Source of the DNA: a virus
Virus record (IMG/VR): IMGVR_UViG_3300044731_001192
Coordinates: 1-63,880 of that record
Strand: one strand, 5' to 3'
DNA length: 63,880 bases
Shown here: piece after piece, positions 26,460 to 37,141 of the stretch
Position numbering within the stretch: position 1 is the first letter of the stretch
How the letters are laid out: every line of letters starts with the position of its first letter
Translations under genes and position numbers: made by a program
Notes under the pieces: generated by a model
What the model was told of the DNA's origin: nothing
Seen by the model: the letters and a program-made list of their open reading frames with translations, nothing else
Databases searched by the model: none

Positions 26460-27166
26460 TATTAACAATTGAGGCTTTAAATAGCATTGAGTACGTTACT
26501 AGGTTAATGTACCCTAATGAAATGTGCGGTATTATTACTAATAATGGTGAATTTAAACAAATTACTAATGTTAGTGAAAATCCTACGAAGTCATTTGAAC
26601 TTCACCCTATGGAATTTTACAAAGAAAAAGATAATTTCGTTGCTATTGTACATTCACATACAAGTACTAGGTATTTACACATTTGTACTCCGTCTAAATT
26701 AGATTGGACTACTCAACAAATATGGAATATTCCATTTTTTATAAGTGGATTTGATGGTTTCGTGTACACAAGTCCAATAAAATTTCCATTAGAAAGACAG
26801 GATGATTACATTGGAAGACCATATATATATGGAATATTCGATTGCGGTACACTTGCTAAGGATTTTTATTGGTTTAATTTTAGTATTAGTATTGAAATAG
26901 ACCCAATAATGTCACTAACTCCTAAGAATTTATGGGCTAATACTATTTCTACCTTACTAATGAGTAATAATTTCATCGAAGTTAGTGGGGCTAAACAAAA
27001 AGGCGATTTACTGCTAGTTAATGTGTTCGGTGATTTTAATAATCATGTGATTATTTATTTAGACGAAGATTGGGTACTTAATCAAAATATTACGTCAGCG
27101 TATGAGCCGTATTCTGATTGGGAAAATAAAATTAATAAAATATACAGGCATGAAAGTTTATGTTAG
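26456..27166 (+). CDS. Tail-tip protein gpK-like: JAMM plus NlpC/P60
   Basis: A 236-residue two-domain protein. Residues 1-110 look like an MPN/JAMM domain (Glu in PNEMCG, HSHTS and later a Ser/Asp pair). Residues about 120-236 form an NlpC/P60 peptidase with Cys in FDCGTLAKDFYWF and His in NNHVIIYLDED. gpK-type proteins probably cut cell-wall peptides or process tail proteins during tip assembly. It overlaps both neighbours. Confidence 0.82.
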   Translation: MILTIEALNSIEYVTRLMYPNEMCGIITNNGEFKQITNVSENPTKSFELHPMEFYKEKDNFVAIVHSHTSTRYLHICTPSKLDWTTQQIWNIPFFISGFDGFVYTSPIKFPLERQDDYIGRPYIYGIFDCGTLAKDFYWFNFSISIEIDPIMSLTPKNLWANTISTLLMSNNFIEVSGAKQKGDLLLVNVFGDFNNHVIIYLDEDWVLNQNITSAYEPYSDWENKINKIYRHESLC

Positions 27167-27858
27167 TACTTATCTATACGAGTAAATTTTCTAAAACTTA
27201 CGATATTGAGATAAGCAATTTACTGCAATTGAAAGATTACCTTTGTGTTAATGATGCTGAAGTTTGGTCACTTATGAAAGACATGCAAATGGCTTATGTA
27301 GTTGGTGATTCTACAGAAAAGTTAAAAGAGCAAATACTTTATAAAAACATGTTGAAAACTTCTATAACTTCTTACGATACTTTAGTTATTTGTGAGAAAA
27401 TTGAAGGTGAGTTTATTGCAACTTTGACTGCTTTTCTAGCTATTCAATTAGTTTTAATGGGTATGGGCGGTTTTGCGGCTGTTATGACTGCTACTGTAGT
27501 AACTGGTTTATTAGTTATGGGAGCTGTCTATGGGTTAGGGCAATTATTAATGATGCTTGTCCCTACTCCAAACATGGGTAATAATGACCCTAGTAAAAAG
27601 AAAGACTTAATGTTCAATGGGATACCTAATATTGCCGAACAAGGAGGAAGTGTTCCTCTAATCTTCGGGGAGTGTTTATTTGGTGGTGTTTTAATAGGAA
27701 ACACTCTAACTACAGTAGGTTTTAAAGTTGGGAGTAGTTTTACTGCCGATGCCAATATTCCTTTAGTTGCTAGTGTTAGTGCTACTACTACTAAAGTTCC
27801 TAATAATGATGGTACTCCTAAAAACGTAGTTGAGAGTGAATGGTATAGGGTAGGTTAA
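27160..27858 (+). CDS. Tail assembly protein gpI-like
   Basis: A 232-residue protein. A ubiquitin-like N-terminal part is followed by hydrophobic Gly-rich helices (LVLMGMGGFAAVMTATVV) and then the family signature FNGIPNIAEQGGSVPLIFGE with a GGVLIGN step. This matches lambda gpI, which works with gpK and gpJ in the tail tip. The stop lies two bases before the gpJ-like gene. Confidence 0.82.
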   Translation: MLVLIYTSKFSKTYDIEISNLLQLKDYLCVNDAEVWSLMKDMQMAYVVGDSTEKLKEQILYKNMLKTSITSYDTLVICEKIEGEFIATLTAFLAIQLVLMGMGGFAAVMTATVVTGLLVMGAVYGLGQLLMMLVPTPNMGNNDPSKKKDLMFNGIPNIAEQGGSVPLIFGECLFGGVLIGNTLTTVGFKVGSSFTADANIPLVASVSATTTKVPNNDGTPKNVVESEWYRVG

Positions 27859-27860
27859 AA

Positions 27861-30800
27861 ATGGCTGATGATACGCTTAGAAGTAGACAAGATATGAGAA
27901 TTTTACTAGCTGTTTCTGAAGGAGAAATAGAAAGTATAGATGAAATTTACTTAAACGATGTAACTATTAATAGTTTTAACTGTGATTTTGCTAAAACTAC
28001 TGGAAAACTTAATCAAAAAGGTATTAATGGATTTGATGATTTAGCAGGGGGTAGTAAACCAAGTTCAGGCGGACTTGAAGTTAAAAAAGGAGGTAAACCA
28101 ACGGGAAGTACTGATACTACTGAGAATAATCTCACTAATTTTCCTGCTGCACCAGCAAGATTTTATAATTTAGCTTATGAAACCACGTTTGTACGAGTAT
28201 TAATACAAATGGATTCCTTATTTTTACATAAGAAAGATGGAAGTAGTAAAGAAACTGAGATGGATTTTACGATATGGGTTTGGTATAGCAGTACTAGTAT
28301 TGTTGAAACGGCTAATATTAACGAATATGGCGGAGCAACTTCTACAAATATTAAGAAGAAAGGTCTGAGTATGAGTAAATATTCTACTGCAATTGAAATA
28401 GATAGACCAATACTTCTTACTAATGCTAATGGTTTCTGGCATGTAATGGTTGTGCGTAATTCTCCAGACGCTTTAACTGATGCTGTTAATGTCGGTGAAA
28501 TTGAATACTACTCTTCAGTATCTAAAGTAGTTCTTACAGAATATGTAAACGCAGATAATACTACTTATGCGGGTACTGCATTATTAGCAGTTAGAATAGA
28601 AGATGCAAGTATGGTAGGTAATAATTTTCCTACTGTATCTGCCAAAGGTAAAGGACTTAAATTAAAAGTACCGATTTCTACTTATTACAATAGTATTGAT
28701 AGAAAGTATTTAAAGCCGATGTGGAATGGTAAGTTTGAACCTACTAAAAAGTACACTAATAACCTAAGTTGGGTAGTTTATAATTTAATAAGTGACGCTC
28801 TTACTGTTGAAATACCTAATGAAGTTGTTAATAATGTTGCTACTTATACTAGCGTTGTGCTTGGTTGCGGTATTCCTGAAGAATTTATTGCAAAATATTC
28901 TTTTGATAAGTTTGCTAAATATTGTGACGATATTTTACATGTAGATTATGGTCTTATTCAAGCAAGTAAGATAGAAAATTTCACTAAAACTGGCGGTACT
29001 GTTCAAATACTTAGTACCTATTTAGGTTCAATTGAAGTAGGCGATTTTATAGTAGTTACTGGAGTCAATGGTAATTACAATACTACAGATAGTGTTTATG
29101 GTACTACTGTTTCTGCGATAGTCGCTAAAGGTAATAAACATGGGATTAAATATACTCAAGGTACTGAAACTGCTGATGAAGTGACTGTAGTAACAAATGC
29201 AGTAGTAAGATATTACAAAAAGTCAAATATTCTTAGACGTTATAGTGTAAATGGACAATTCTTAGAGAGAAAAGAGGCTGAAACTTTTATAAATGACATA
29301 CTTTCTATTGGAAATTGCTTCTTAGCAGAGGTAGATGGGTTAGTTTCTATACAATACGATTGCCCACTTACTCCTACAGAAATAAATGACACTTTAATAT
29401 TTACTAATCAGAACGTATTAGATGGGCTATTTGAATATAGTGACTCTTCCCTTAATGAAACTTATACACAAGTTAATGTAACTATTCAGGATATTACCAA
29501 CAATAACTCCACTAAAACAATAGTAGTAAGTGCTAGTGATTTAATAGATTGGTGTAATGCACAAACACCAATGGTTAAACCATACTACTATTACAATAAT
29601 GTTACACCGCAACCCGCTTTACCTGTCAATTATTTTGTTAATCAATTCGAATTTAACGTATTTGATGCGATTATGGAAGGTACTACTGATAGTAGAGTTG
29701 CTTTTAGAAAAGGTAGAAGTATTTTATGGGATTCTTTAATGAATTCTCAAATAGTTAGTTTTAAAACCCTTATACAAGGCAGTAGTTTGTATAAAGGACA
29801 AGTAATACGAGTAGTTGACGATACAATTATCAATACTGAAGCTAAATTAACTGGAAGAGTTAAATCGCACAGCATTAGTGGAAGTAATTTGACTATTGTT
29901 TTCGATAGAATTATTACTTTAGATGCTGGAGTAGCTTATTCATTAACGTATATGGGAAGTAATAGTGTACCAACAATTACTGTTGCCAATAATTTTGAAC
30001 TTGTTAGTAATGTTACTGTTAATAGAGCGGCTGGAAGTTATGTAGCTACTTTTACTAAAGAAAATCATGGACTTCTTAACTCTGATTTTATAGCAATTAC
30101 ACCTGACAATGCCACAACTTACCCTGATTTTGCTATTGAATATGTCAAAGTAACTGTAATTGACCAAAATAACGTATCATTTCTTACTGCAAGTTCTAGT
30201 GCAAATCCTAAAACAGTAACATGTTCTATTGATAAGTTACTTGTTATTCAAAGTGTTTCTCCAGAAACTGTAATAATTTCTTCAAACACTTCAGTAAGAA
30301 ACATAAGTAGTTACACTTTTGAAAGTACAAATACACCAATAAGTGATAGTAATTTTGCTTTCATAAATAACGAACCTAAGTTATTTAAAGTACTTAGTAC
30401 TGTTAAAGAAGATGACTATTATGTTACAAGTTGTATTAGGTACGACCTTAATAAATTTATATATGTAGATTCTGAGGCTGGTATTGATAATGTTACTTCA
30501 CCTAATGCTCAGGAAAGTAGATATTCTGTTGATACTACTGTTCGTTTGCCTGATATTGATAAAGTACTTTTAAAAACTAAATGGAAAACTAATACTTTTA
30601 CTACTTATAATGCGGATAAAACTACAAGTCCTAGTCATACTGTAAATTTAACTGTAGTGTTATCTTGGAACTATACGCCAGTGTATACTAGATACGGTAC
30701 TCGTCTTAGTTATTATGACGATTACTTGTTGTTACCAAATGAAGAAGATAATTCTTTTAACTCTCAATATGCTGTATATTTTGAAGTACAATACTCTATT

Positions 30801-31022
30801 AACAATGGAGTAACTAATACTATAGTAGTAAGTGTTACTACGGCTACTATAGATTTAGTATTTACTGCGGCTGAGGATGAAATTAATACACCAACTGTTT
30901 TTACTTATAGTATAGTACCTAAAAGTGGTCTTCCAAATGTTGTTATAATTTATCCTGATAAACTTAGTCAGGAATATACTATAAATCCAGATAAACAGAC
31001 CATATCACTAATAGCTGGTTAA
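27861..31022 (+). CDS. Tip attachment / host-specificity protein gpJ-like
   Basis: A 1,053-residue protein whose start (SRQDMRILLAVSEGEIESID) is the conserved gpJ N-terminus. It forms the central tail hub, and its C-terminal part usually contacts the receptor. It has the usual alternation of hub and fibronectin-like beta domains; the last 250 residues are Thr/Asn/Tyr rich and probably receptor-facing. Confidence 0.88.
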   Translation: MADDTLRSRQDMRILLAVSEGEIESIDEIYLNDVTINSFNCDFAKTTGKLNQKGINGFDDLAGGSKPSSGGLEVKKGGKPTGSTDTTENNLTNFPAAPARFYNLAYETTFVRVLIQMDSLFLHKKDGSSKETEMDFTIWVWYSSTSIVETANINEYGGATSTNIKKKGLSMSKYSTAIEIDRPILLTNANGFWHVMVVRNSPDALTDAVNVGEIEYYSSVSKVVLTEYVNADNTTYAGTALLAVRIEDASMVGNNFPTVSAKGKGLKLKVPISTYYNSIDRKYLKPMWNGKFEPTKKYTNNLSWVVYNLISDALTVEIPNEVVNNVATYTSVVLGCGIPEEFIAKYSFDKFAKYCDDILHVDYGLIQASKIENFTKTGGTVQILSTYLGSIEVGDFIVVTGVNGNYNTTDSVYGTTVSAIVAKGNKHGIKYTQGTETADEVTVVTNAVVRYYKKSNILRRYSVNGQFLERKEAETFINDILSIGNCFLAEVDGLVSIQYDCPLTPTEINDTLIFTNQNVLDGLFEYSDSSLNETYTQVNVTIQDITNNNSTKTIVVSASDLIDWCNAQTPMVKPYYYYNNVTPQPALPVNYFVNQFEFNVFDAIMEGTTDSRVAFRKGRSILWDSLMNSQIVSFKTLIQGSSLYKGQVIRVVDDTIINTEAKLTGRVKSHSISGSNLTIVFDRIITLDAGVAYSLTYMGSNSVPTITVANNFELVSNVTVNRAAGSYVATFTKENHGLLNSDFIAITPDNATTYPDFAIEYVKVTVIDQNNVSFLTASSSANPKTVTCSIDKLLVIQSVSPETVIISSNTSVRNISSYTFESTNTPISDSNFAFINNEPKLFKVLSTVKEDDYYVTSCIRYDLNKFIYVDSEAGIDNVTSPNAQESRYSVDTTVRLPDIDKVLLKTKWKTNTFTTYNADKTTSPSHTVNLTVVLSWNYTPVYTRYGTRLSYYDDYLLLPNEEDNSFNSQYAVYFEVQYSINNGVTNTIVVSVTTATIDLVFTAAEDEINTPTVFTYSIVPKSGLPNVVIIYPDKLSQEYTINPDKQTISLIAG

Positions 31023-31032
31023 GGAAATTATA

Positions 31033-32037
31033 ATGTCAGCACTTCATAGTAAAGCTACTACTATACATAGATTACATTCTTGGGAATTTGACACTATTAC
31101 AGATAGAAACGCTCTTCTAGTTAAGGTAGAAGACGTTAGTAAAAGTATTGAGTTTAAAAGATACGTTACTGAGGATTTAGAAGGTGGAATTATTAAAGAA
31201 AGAGTATCTTATAAAGCTACTTTAACTTTAAGTAATACTGTTTTAGCTGATAATGTGTCTGTTGTTATTAGTGTAAGCGATTATAATGCCTACAACGGTA
31301 ATCGTATCTTAGATAAAGTTAATAATACTACTTATATTTTAACTGTCCTTACACCACCTGCTTTAGTACCAACCACAATTACACAACTTACTTCAGAACC
31401 ACATACAATAACAACTTTCACCTTAAAATACGTAATACCGCTGACAATTGCTGACATTGGTAAAAGATGTTATCAAAAAGATACTAAAACTTTCTATGAT
31501 TTAGTTAGTTTTACAAATAATGTAGCAAAATGGAGTAGTAATAATACTTTTACACAAGAAATTGTAGAAGATTGGGATACTGTATTAGAGGCTGGAGTTT
31601 ATTATTGTCCTGCTAATTTACTTGATGCATCTGCCACACACAATCCTACTACTACTTATGATTATGTTGGTTTTGTACAAAAACTTAGTACCAATGAAGT
31701 AATTCAAACAGTTCAAACAATTGTTACTGAAAATAATATAAGTTCTATTAGAGAATATAAGAGATTTTCTTACTACGACTTGTTATACCCACAAACAATT
31801 GTCTTTTCTAATTGGCAGCAACTTAATGAAACGATTGAACATACTTTTAGTAATACTAATGAAGTAGTTATCACACATAACTTAGGTAAATACCCATTAG
31901 TAAATATTCTTAAAAAAGAAACAGTAAATAATGTCACTACTTATGAAATAATATTAGCTAACACTGTACATATAAGCGTTAATCAGGTTAAGATAAATTT
32001 TTCTACCGAGTTGACAGGGAAAATACTTTTAAATTGA
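31033..32037 (+). CDS. Fibre-associated protein
   Basis: A 334-residue protein after gpJ. The C-terminus has a motif common in tail fibre and appendage proteins: a Thr/Val strand, VVITHNLGKYPLVNIL, then INFSTELTGKILLN. The first 100 residues are beta-like. It probably links the hub to the fibre or caps it. A GGAAATTATA site precedes the start. Confidence 0.65.
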   Translation: MSALHSKATTIHRLHSWEFDTITDRNALLVKVEDVSKSIEFKRYVTEDLEGGIIKERVSYKATLTLSNTVLADNVSVVISVSDYNAYNGNRILDKVNNTTYILTVLTPPALVPTTITQLTSEPHTITTFTLKYVIPLTIADIGKRCYQKDTKTFYDLVSFTNNVAKWSSNNTFTQEIVEDWDTVLEAGVYYCPANLLDASATHNPTTTYDYVGFVQKLSTNEVIQTVQTIVTENNISSIREYKRFSYYDLLYPQTIVFSNWQQLNETIEHTFSNTNEVVITHNLGKYPLVNILKKETVNNVTTYEIILANTVHISVNQVKINFSTELTGKILLN

Positions 32038-32047
32038 GGAAAAAATT

Positions 32048-32755
32048 ATGAAACTATACAGTGACTTAGATATTAGTAGTAACGATTTACTAGCTATTAA
32101 AACCCTGCAACTTACACCTATTAGTGGGACTGATTACGAGTCATCTGATGACACATTGCTTAATACACCAGTCGGAACTATATATTTAGATAGTGACATT
32201 CATTTAGATGGGGATGATGTAGATAACGTACCATCTAATTTAGCTAAAATAGGACTGAAATTAAAATATAGAACGCCGCAGTATAATGATAACAATCCTG
32301 CAACTATTTATGACGGTAAATTTAATTGGTTGTCTATTTTAGGTGGTTATTTAGCTAAAGAAGGTGCTGCTACCCTTCTAAGATATAACTTAGACGGAGG
32401 TAGATTACTTAATGCTAATACTACACCTAGATTTGCTAGTGAATTAGTATGTAAAAGTTATGTCGATGGTTTAATTGGAGGTAAATTTACTTTTGATATT
32501 GTAGGAGATGGTACAAAAACAGAGTTTGCGACTCCTACTGCTCCTGCTGATGGTGCTATTATGGGACATATAAGTACTGTAACCTTATATGAAAGGTCTG
32601 GTAACGGCTTAAATGGGTCTTATTTATACACAGTAGTTTTAGCTGATATAACTATCGAAACTTCGACTATCTCAACTGGAGTAACAAACATCGTAAAAGT
32701 AAAATTTACCGTAGCCCCTGCCATTAACACACATTACGAACTTAGAGGAGCATAA
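32048..32755 (+). CDS. Fibre-associated protein
   Basis: A 235-residue protein starting MKLYSDLDISSNDLLAIKT. The C-terminal half (DIVGDGTKTEFATPTA, then VKVKFTVAPAINTHYELRGA) is a beta domain often found near the start or hinge of phage fibres. Its position between two fibre genes supports an adaptor role. GAGGAAAAAATT is a good ribosome site. Confidence 0.65.
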   Translation: MKLYSDLDISSNDLLAIKTLQLTPISGTDYESSDDTLLNTPVGTIYLDSDIHLDGDDVDNVPSNLAKIGLKLKYRTPQYNDNNPATIYDGKFNWLSILGGYLAKEGAATLLRYNLDGGRLLNANTTPRFASELVCKSYVDGLIGGKFTFDIVGDGTKTEFATPTAPADGAIMGHISTVTLYERSGNGLNGSYLYTVVLADITIETSTISTGVTNIVKVKFTVAPAINTHYELRGA

Positions 32756-32758
32756 TAT

Positions 32759-35700
32759 ATGAAAATTTTAGGTACATTGACGGTAGATACTGCTGATGCG
32801 TTAGACAAAGTAACTGATTTTAATGCTGATTTATTAGATGGTAAGAGTAGTAGTTTATTTCTTAGTAGAAATAGTGGAACAACTGGCACAGATGTTAGGT
32901 TTGCTCAGCGAAATAATGATACTACTATTACTAATGCTGATTTACAATTGCAATTAGCTAATGGGAATGATTTTGCGCTTTTTACTGCTCTAAGTACAGC
33001 TACTACGTATGCAACCACTACTAATAGTTTAACAGTAAAAAGTACAGGACTAATTGGTATTGGTAGAGCAAATCCTTTGGCAAAATTACATTTACATTTG
33101 ACTACTGCTGAACAAGGAGATGCGTTATCTCCATTTGTAATTTCAAATAGTACTGATACTGCATTATTTCAAGTTGACCATAATGGTAAAGTAAGCATAG
33201 GTAAGTCCACTATATCAGAAAGTCCTACTAATTTATTATGTTTATATCTGGCTAATGAAGCTTCTAGTGGAGGTATTACGGTAAAAAATACATATACTCC
33301 GTCTAGTGGCACTTTGACAATGGATGTCGTTACTTTAAATATGAACGGAAGTAGTGACGGTAATAATGCCTCGCTATACACCAATAAAAAATTATATATA
33401 AAAAGTGACAACGGTACAATATTTAGGAATGGTACTGGTGCAATATTTAATATAGACTCTTCTGGTCTAGTCGGTATTAATGGTTTAGCTGATACTGGTA
33501 GTCAATTAGTTGTAGGGGGAACAACTACTACTACTGGAGTTACTAGAATTGGGATTAAGTCTGCTTTAACTTATACTTCTACTACAGGTGATGCAATTAC
33601 CTCTGTAAGAGCAATACAAGCTGCTATAACTATTGGTGTAAATAATACTTCTGTTAATGCCGTTTATGGTTTGTATATAGAAGCCGCTACTGTAACGGCG
33701 GGTACTGTTATAAGCAAGTACGGTATCTACCAAGCAGGTGCAAATGATACTAACTATTTTGGTGGTGATGTTAAACTAGCTAAAACTATAGGTGTAGGTG
33801 GAGCAAGTCCTAATGCTATCTATGGGTTGTCGATAGGAGCTATAAGTGGTGGTGTTAATCTATATGGGATAACAGACCAAGAAGGTACTTATACTTTATC
33901 GGGAGCAGGCACTGAGGTAATTCCTTACCGAGCGTATTCAAATCTAGTTCTTGGAGCACATACGCTTACAAATTGGTATGGATTCAATTCTACTCTTGCT
34001 TCTAAAACTGGAGGAACTCTTACAAATGCCTATGCTTTTTATGCAAACTCACCTTCTCTGGCAACAAATAACTTCGCTTTCTATTCGAATGGAGGGGCTA
34101 AATCTGTTTTTGGAGGTAATGTTGGTATCGGAGTTACTCCCAGTACTTGGAATCAAGGAAAGGTTTTAGAAATAGGTAATTCTGGTAATGCTCTCTGGGG
34201 TAATAGTACAGCTAATCTGTACCTCACAGAAAATACTTACTATGATGGTGCTTGGAAATATGCTAGTTCATTTGGAGCTGCTACTTATCAAATGCTTCAA
34301 GGTAAACACATTTGGAGCAGTGCTGCGTCAGGTACTATGGGGAATACTATTACTTTTACACAAGCAATGACTCTAGCTTCCGATGGAAATTTAGCTGTTG
34401 GTACAACTTCCACCGCAGGGGCAAGACTAACTGTTAATACTAACGAGACTAAAGGACAAAATGCGTCAGTAGCAATTTTTGGAACATCTACAAGTGTCAA
34501 TGATTTTCAACTTTCTTTTTATAGAGAAGCAAATAATTTTTATTCTATTCAGGTAGTTGAGCAAAGCGTAGGGTATAAAACTTTAGTTTTACAACCTTCA
34601 GGTGGTAATGTCTTAATCAACACAACAACAGACAATGGGGTTGGTAAGTTGCAGGTGAATGGGGGTGTAGCAGTAACTGGAGCGATTAGTACTACTACTG
34701 GTGCTAACTTTGCTACTACTTCAGGCAATGTCGGTATTGGTACAAGTAGTCCAGCAAGTCGTTTAACTGTAAACGGAGTTACAACATTTGTAGATGGTGG
34801 AGATGCTCGTGTTGGTACTATTAGATTTGCTGGTGGTGCTTTTCAGATAATATCGTCTGCAACAGAAGTAGTCATTGATGCCCCTTCTTCTTATATTGCA
34901 TTAAGAACAGGAGCAGCAGGTACAGCCACAGAGCGGATGCGTATTGCCTCCAGCGGCAACGTCTTAATAGGTACAACAACAGACGATGGTGTTAACAAGT
35001 TACAGGTGAATGGTGGTATCGCAGCAAACGGGTTGACCATCACAGGTGCAAATGCACTTCGTGGGTCGTATGGTGGAGGCGGAGTAGGCACAAACTTTGC
35101 AGCTGGTGATGGGGCGTTGCAAAACAACACCACAGGCGGCAACAACACAGCCAGTGGGGTGAACGCACTTCACGACAACAACGCAGGCAGTAACAACACA
35201 GCCAGTGGGGTGAACGCACTCTACGACATTACTGAAGGCAATAACAACACAGCCTTTGGATGTAACACTGGTCGCGGGATTGTTACTGGCTCAGGTAATA
35301 CCATTATCGGCTCAAATGTAACTGGTTTAGCGTCTGGATTGACAAACAACATCATCATAGCTGACGGTGCAGGGAATAGGAGAATAAATGTAGGCAGTAC
35401 GGGTAATGTACTTATAGGCACAGCAACAGACGATGGCGTAAGTAAGTTGCAGGTGAATGGTAGTGTTGTTGCTAATGGTATTGTTGGTGCTAAAAATCCT
35501 CTTGCACATCATCAAACAGCTATAGGTGTTTTGCAATATACAAGTAACGTAACATCTATTCGTTCTTATGGTGCAACGTCTGGTACAGGAGCTATTTCAT
35601 TTAATACTGGTGGTGGCGGTGGCTCTGCTGATACAGAACGTGTCCGTATCGACTCCAGCGGTAACGTGGGAATTGGCACTACCACACCAACAGAAAAACT

Positions 35701-36082
35701 AGATGTAATAGGTAATGCAAAAGTAAGTGGTACTTTGTCTGTTGGTGGAGCGATTACTGCGGCTAATATTAGCAGTAGTTATCTCTGGGTGTTTACAGCG
35801 GCTGATGGTGTTCTATCGTATGCTACAAACGCTACATTAACCGCTAGTAATTACATACAGCCCCGTAGCGGTGATGGTGTCGGGACTTCATTAACTACTG
35901 CTCCAAATGTTTATAATAAAAATGTATGTGTGTATAGAAGCACTACCGTTTACACCACTCCTGGCAGCATAACTGCGTATGAACAAGTATTTCCAGATGT
36001 CGCAATCTCTATTGGAGGGGTATGTACTATAGGTTTTTTAGCTTCACAAAATGGTTATGTTTTTCGTGTAATCTTCTCATAA
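32759..36082 (+). CDS. Large tail fibre protein
   Basis: A 1,107-residue fibre with many trimeric-fibre repeats: SSGNVGIGTTTP-like units and a three-copy GNVLIGT..DDGV.KLQVNG unit. Near residues 785-840 are NTASGVNAL repeats like those of YadA-type stalks. The segment around 34890-35400 is more G+C-rich than its surroundings and contains near-identical DNA repeats, suggesting recent exchange. The protein ends without a chaperone; that domain is in the next gene. Confidence 0.85.
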   Translation: MKILGTLTVDTADALDKVTDFNADLLDGKSSSLFLSRNSGTTGTDVRFAQRNNDTTITNADLQLQLANGNDFALFTALSTATTYATTTNSLTVKSTGLIGIGRANPLAKLHLHLTTAEQGDALSPFVISNSTDTALFQVDHNGKVSIGKSTISESPTNLLCLYLANEASSGGITVKNTYTPSSGTLTMDVVTLNMNGSSDGNNASLYTNKKLYIKSDNGTIFRNGTGAIFNIDSSGLVGINGLADTGSQLVVGGTTTTTGVTRIGIKSALTYTSTTGDAITSVRAIQAAITIGVNNTSVNAVYGLYIEAATVTAGTVISKYGIYQAGANDTNYFGGDVKLAKTIGVGGASPNAIYGLSIGAISGGVNLYGITDQEGTYTLSGAGTEVIPYRAYSNLVLGAHTLTNWYGFNSTLASKTGGTLTNAYAFYANSPSLATNNFAFYSNGGAKSVFGGNVGIGVTPSTWNQGKVLEIGNSGNALWGNSTANLYLTENTYYDGAWKYASSFGAATYQMLQGKHIWSSAASGTMGNTITFTQAMTLASDGNLAVGTTSTAGARLTVNTNETKGQNASVAIFGTSTSVNDFQLSFYREANNFYSIQVVEQSVGYKTLVLQPSGGNVLINTTTDNGVGKLQVNGGVAVTGAISTTTGANFATTSGNVGIGTSSPASRLTVNGVTTFVDGGDARVGTIRFAGGAFQIISSATEVVIDAPSSYIALRTGAAGTATERMRIASSGNVLIGTTTDDGVNKLQVNGGIAANGLTITGANALRGSYGGGGVGTNFAAGDGALQNNTTGGNNTASGVNALHDNNAGSNNTASGVNALYDITEGNNNTAFGCNTGRGIVTGSGNTIIGSNVTGLASGLTNNIIIADGAGNRRINVGSTGNVLIGTATDDGVSKLQVNGSVVANGIVGAKNPLAHHQTAIGVLQYTSNVTSIRSYGATSGTGAISFNTGGGGGSADTERVRIDSSGNVGIGTTTPTEKLDVIGNAKVSGTLSVGGAITAANISSSYLWVFTAADGVLSYATNATLTASNYIQPRSGDGVGTSLTTAPNVYNKNVCVYRSTTVYTTPGSITAYEQVFPDVAISIGGVCTIGFLASQNGYVFRVIFS

Positions 36083-36095
36083 ACAATATAAAATT

Positions 36096-36644
36096 ATGAA
36101 AATATTAGGTACAACTTTAACTTATAACGGTGTTGATGCTACAACAACAGGGATTAATGCAAATTCACTAGCAATTAGAGATGAAAATGCTCACTTAATA
36201 GCTAGTAGGGTAAGAGTTGATGGTATAGGTGGTAGAGGCAGTACCACTATCACTTCTTATGCTAATATAAATGGTAATAGTTTTACTATCTCTGGCTTTT
36301 CCAGTGTATCTTCCGATATGCGATTAAAGTACGTGACAGGTAACTTAACAAATGCTACTGCTAAGTTATGTTTATTAACTCCATTTAAATACAAACATTC
36401 TAAGTTAGCCTTAGAAATGTACAACAACAAAGAACTTACTAACGACAATGACAGGTACGGTCTCTCAGCACAGGAATTACAGGTAGTTTTCCCCGAGGTC
36501 GTCTCAGACAAGTTTATTAAAGACGCTCATGGTAATAAATACCTTAGTGTAGCTTATTCTGAACTTATTCCTGTACTTATTCAGAGTATTAAAGAACTTA
36601 ATGAAAGAATAACTTCATTAGAAGGTGTAAATAGCAGTAAATAG
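36096..36644 (+). CDS. Fibre protein with Peptidase S74 chaperone domain
   Basis: A 182-residue protein. Residues about 70-182 are an intramolecular chaperone domain of the S74 type: SSDMRLKYV with the Ser-Asp cleavage site, YGLSAQELQVVFPEVV, then YSELIPVLIQSIKELNERI. It begins MKILGT, as does the large fibre. Normally this domain is the C-terminus of the fibre it folds; here it follows a short 70-residue fibre piece as a separate gene. Confidence 0.85.
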   Translation: MKILGTTLTYNGVDATTTGINANSLAIRDENAHLIASRVRVDGIGGRGSTTITSYANINGNSFTISGFSSVSSDMRLKYVTGNLTNATAKLCLLTPFKYKHSKLALEMYNNKELTNDNDRYGLSAQELQVVFPEVVSDKFIKDAHGNKYLSVAYSELIPVLIQSIKELNERITSLEGVNSSK

Positions 36645-36694
36645 TAGTAAAATACGTAAGAAAACTTAACTAAACAACTAACAGGACAAAAGCA

Positions 36695-37135
36695 ATGGCA
36701 AATTACAGAGAAAAAGTAGTTACAGGTTCAATGACTAAATATACAAGATGCGTTAGTGGGTCATTTCATAATGCAACTGACAAACAATATTCTTCTATTA
36801 CTTTTAATGAAGAAGAGAAAGTTACTTTACCTGATGGTACTGTAATTAATGGACAACAAAACACAAGTGTTAATGCTAACTTTGCAACACCAAAAGCTAC
36901 TTTTGATTTATTAGATAGTAATGATAAAGTAATCGGTACTGCTAGTTATAGTGATGTTTACACTATGTTGTACTCTTTGTACCGTTTTGAAGCTAAAAAA
37001 CGTGATGATTTGTTAATTGAATCACAAAAAATGCAAGAAAAACAATTGTTAGAACAAGCAGACGCTCTTAGAAAACAATTAGACGCTATTAATGCGACTA
37101 CTGCACCTGTTGTTGAACCAGTTATTGCAGGTTAA
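36695..37135 (+). CDS. Hypothetical fibre-module protein
   Basis: A 146-residue protein. A beta-rich N-terminal part (YREKVVTGSMTKYTRCVSGS) is followed by a coiled coil from about residue 110 (EAKKRDDLLIESQKMQEKQL). It is the last gene of the fibre operon and is followed directly by a terminator. A fibre assembly or virion role is inferred from position only. Confidence 0.6.
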   Translation: MANYREKVVTGSMTKYTRCVSGSFHNATDKQYSSITFNEEEKVTLPDGTVINGQQNTSVNANFATPKATFDLLDSNDKVIGTASYSDVYTMLYSLYRFEAKKRDDLLIESQKMQEKQLLEQADALRKQLDAINATTAPVVEPVIAG

Positions 37136-37141
37136 TTAATT

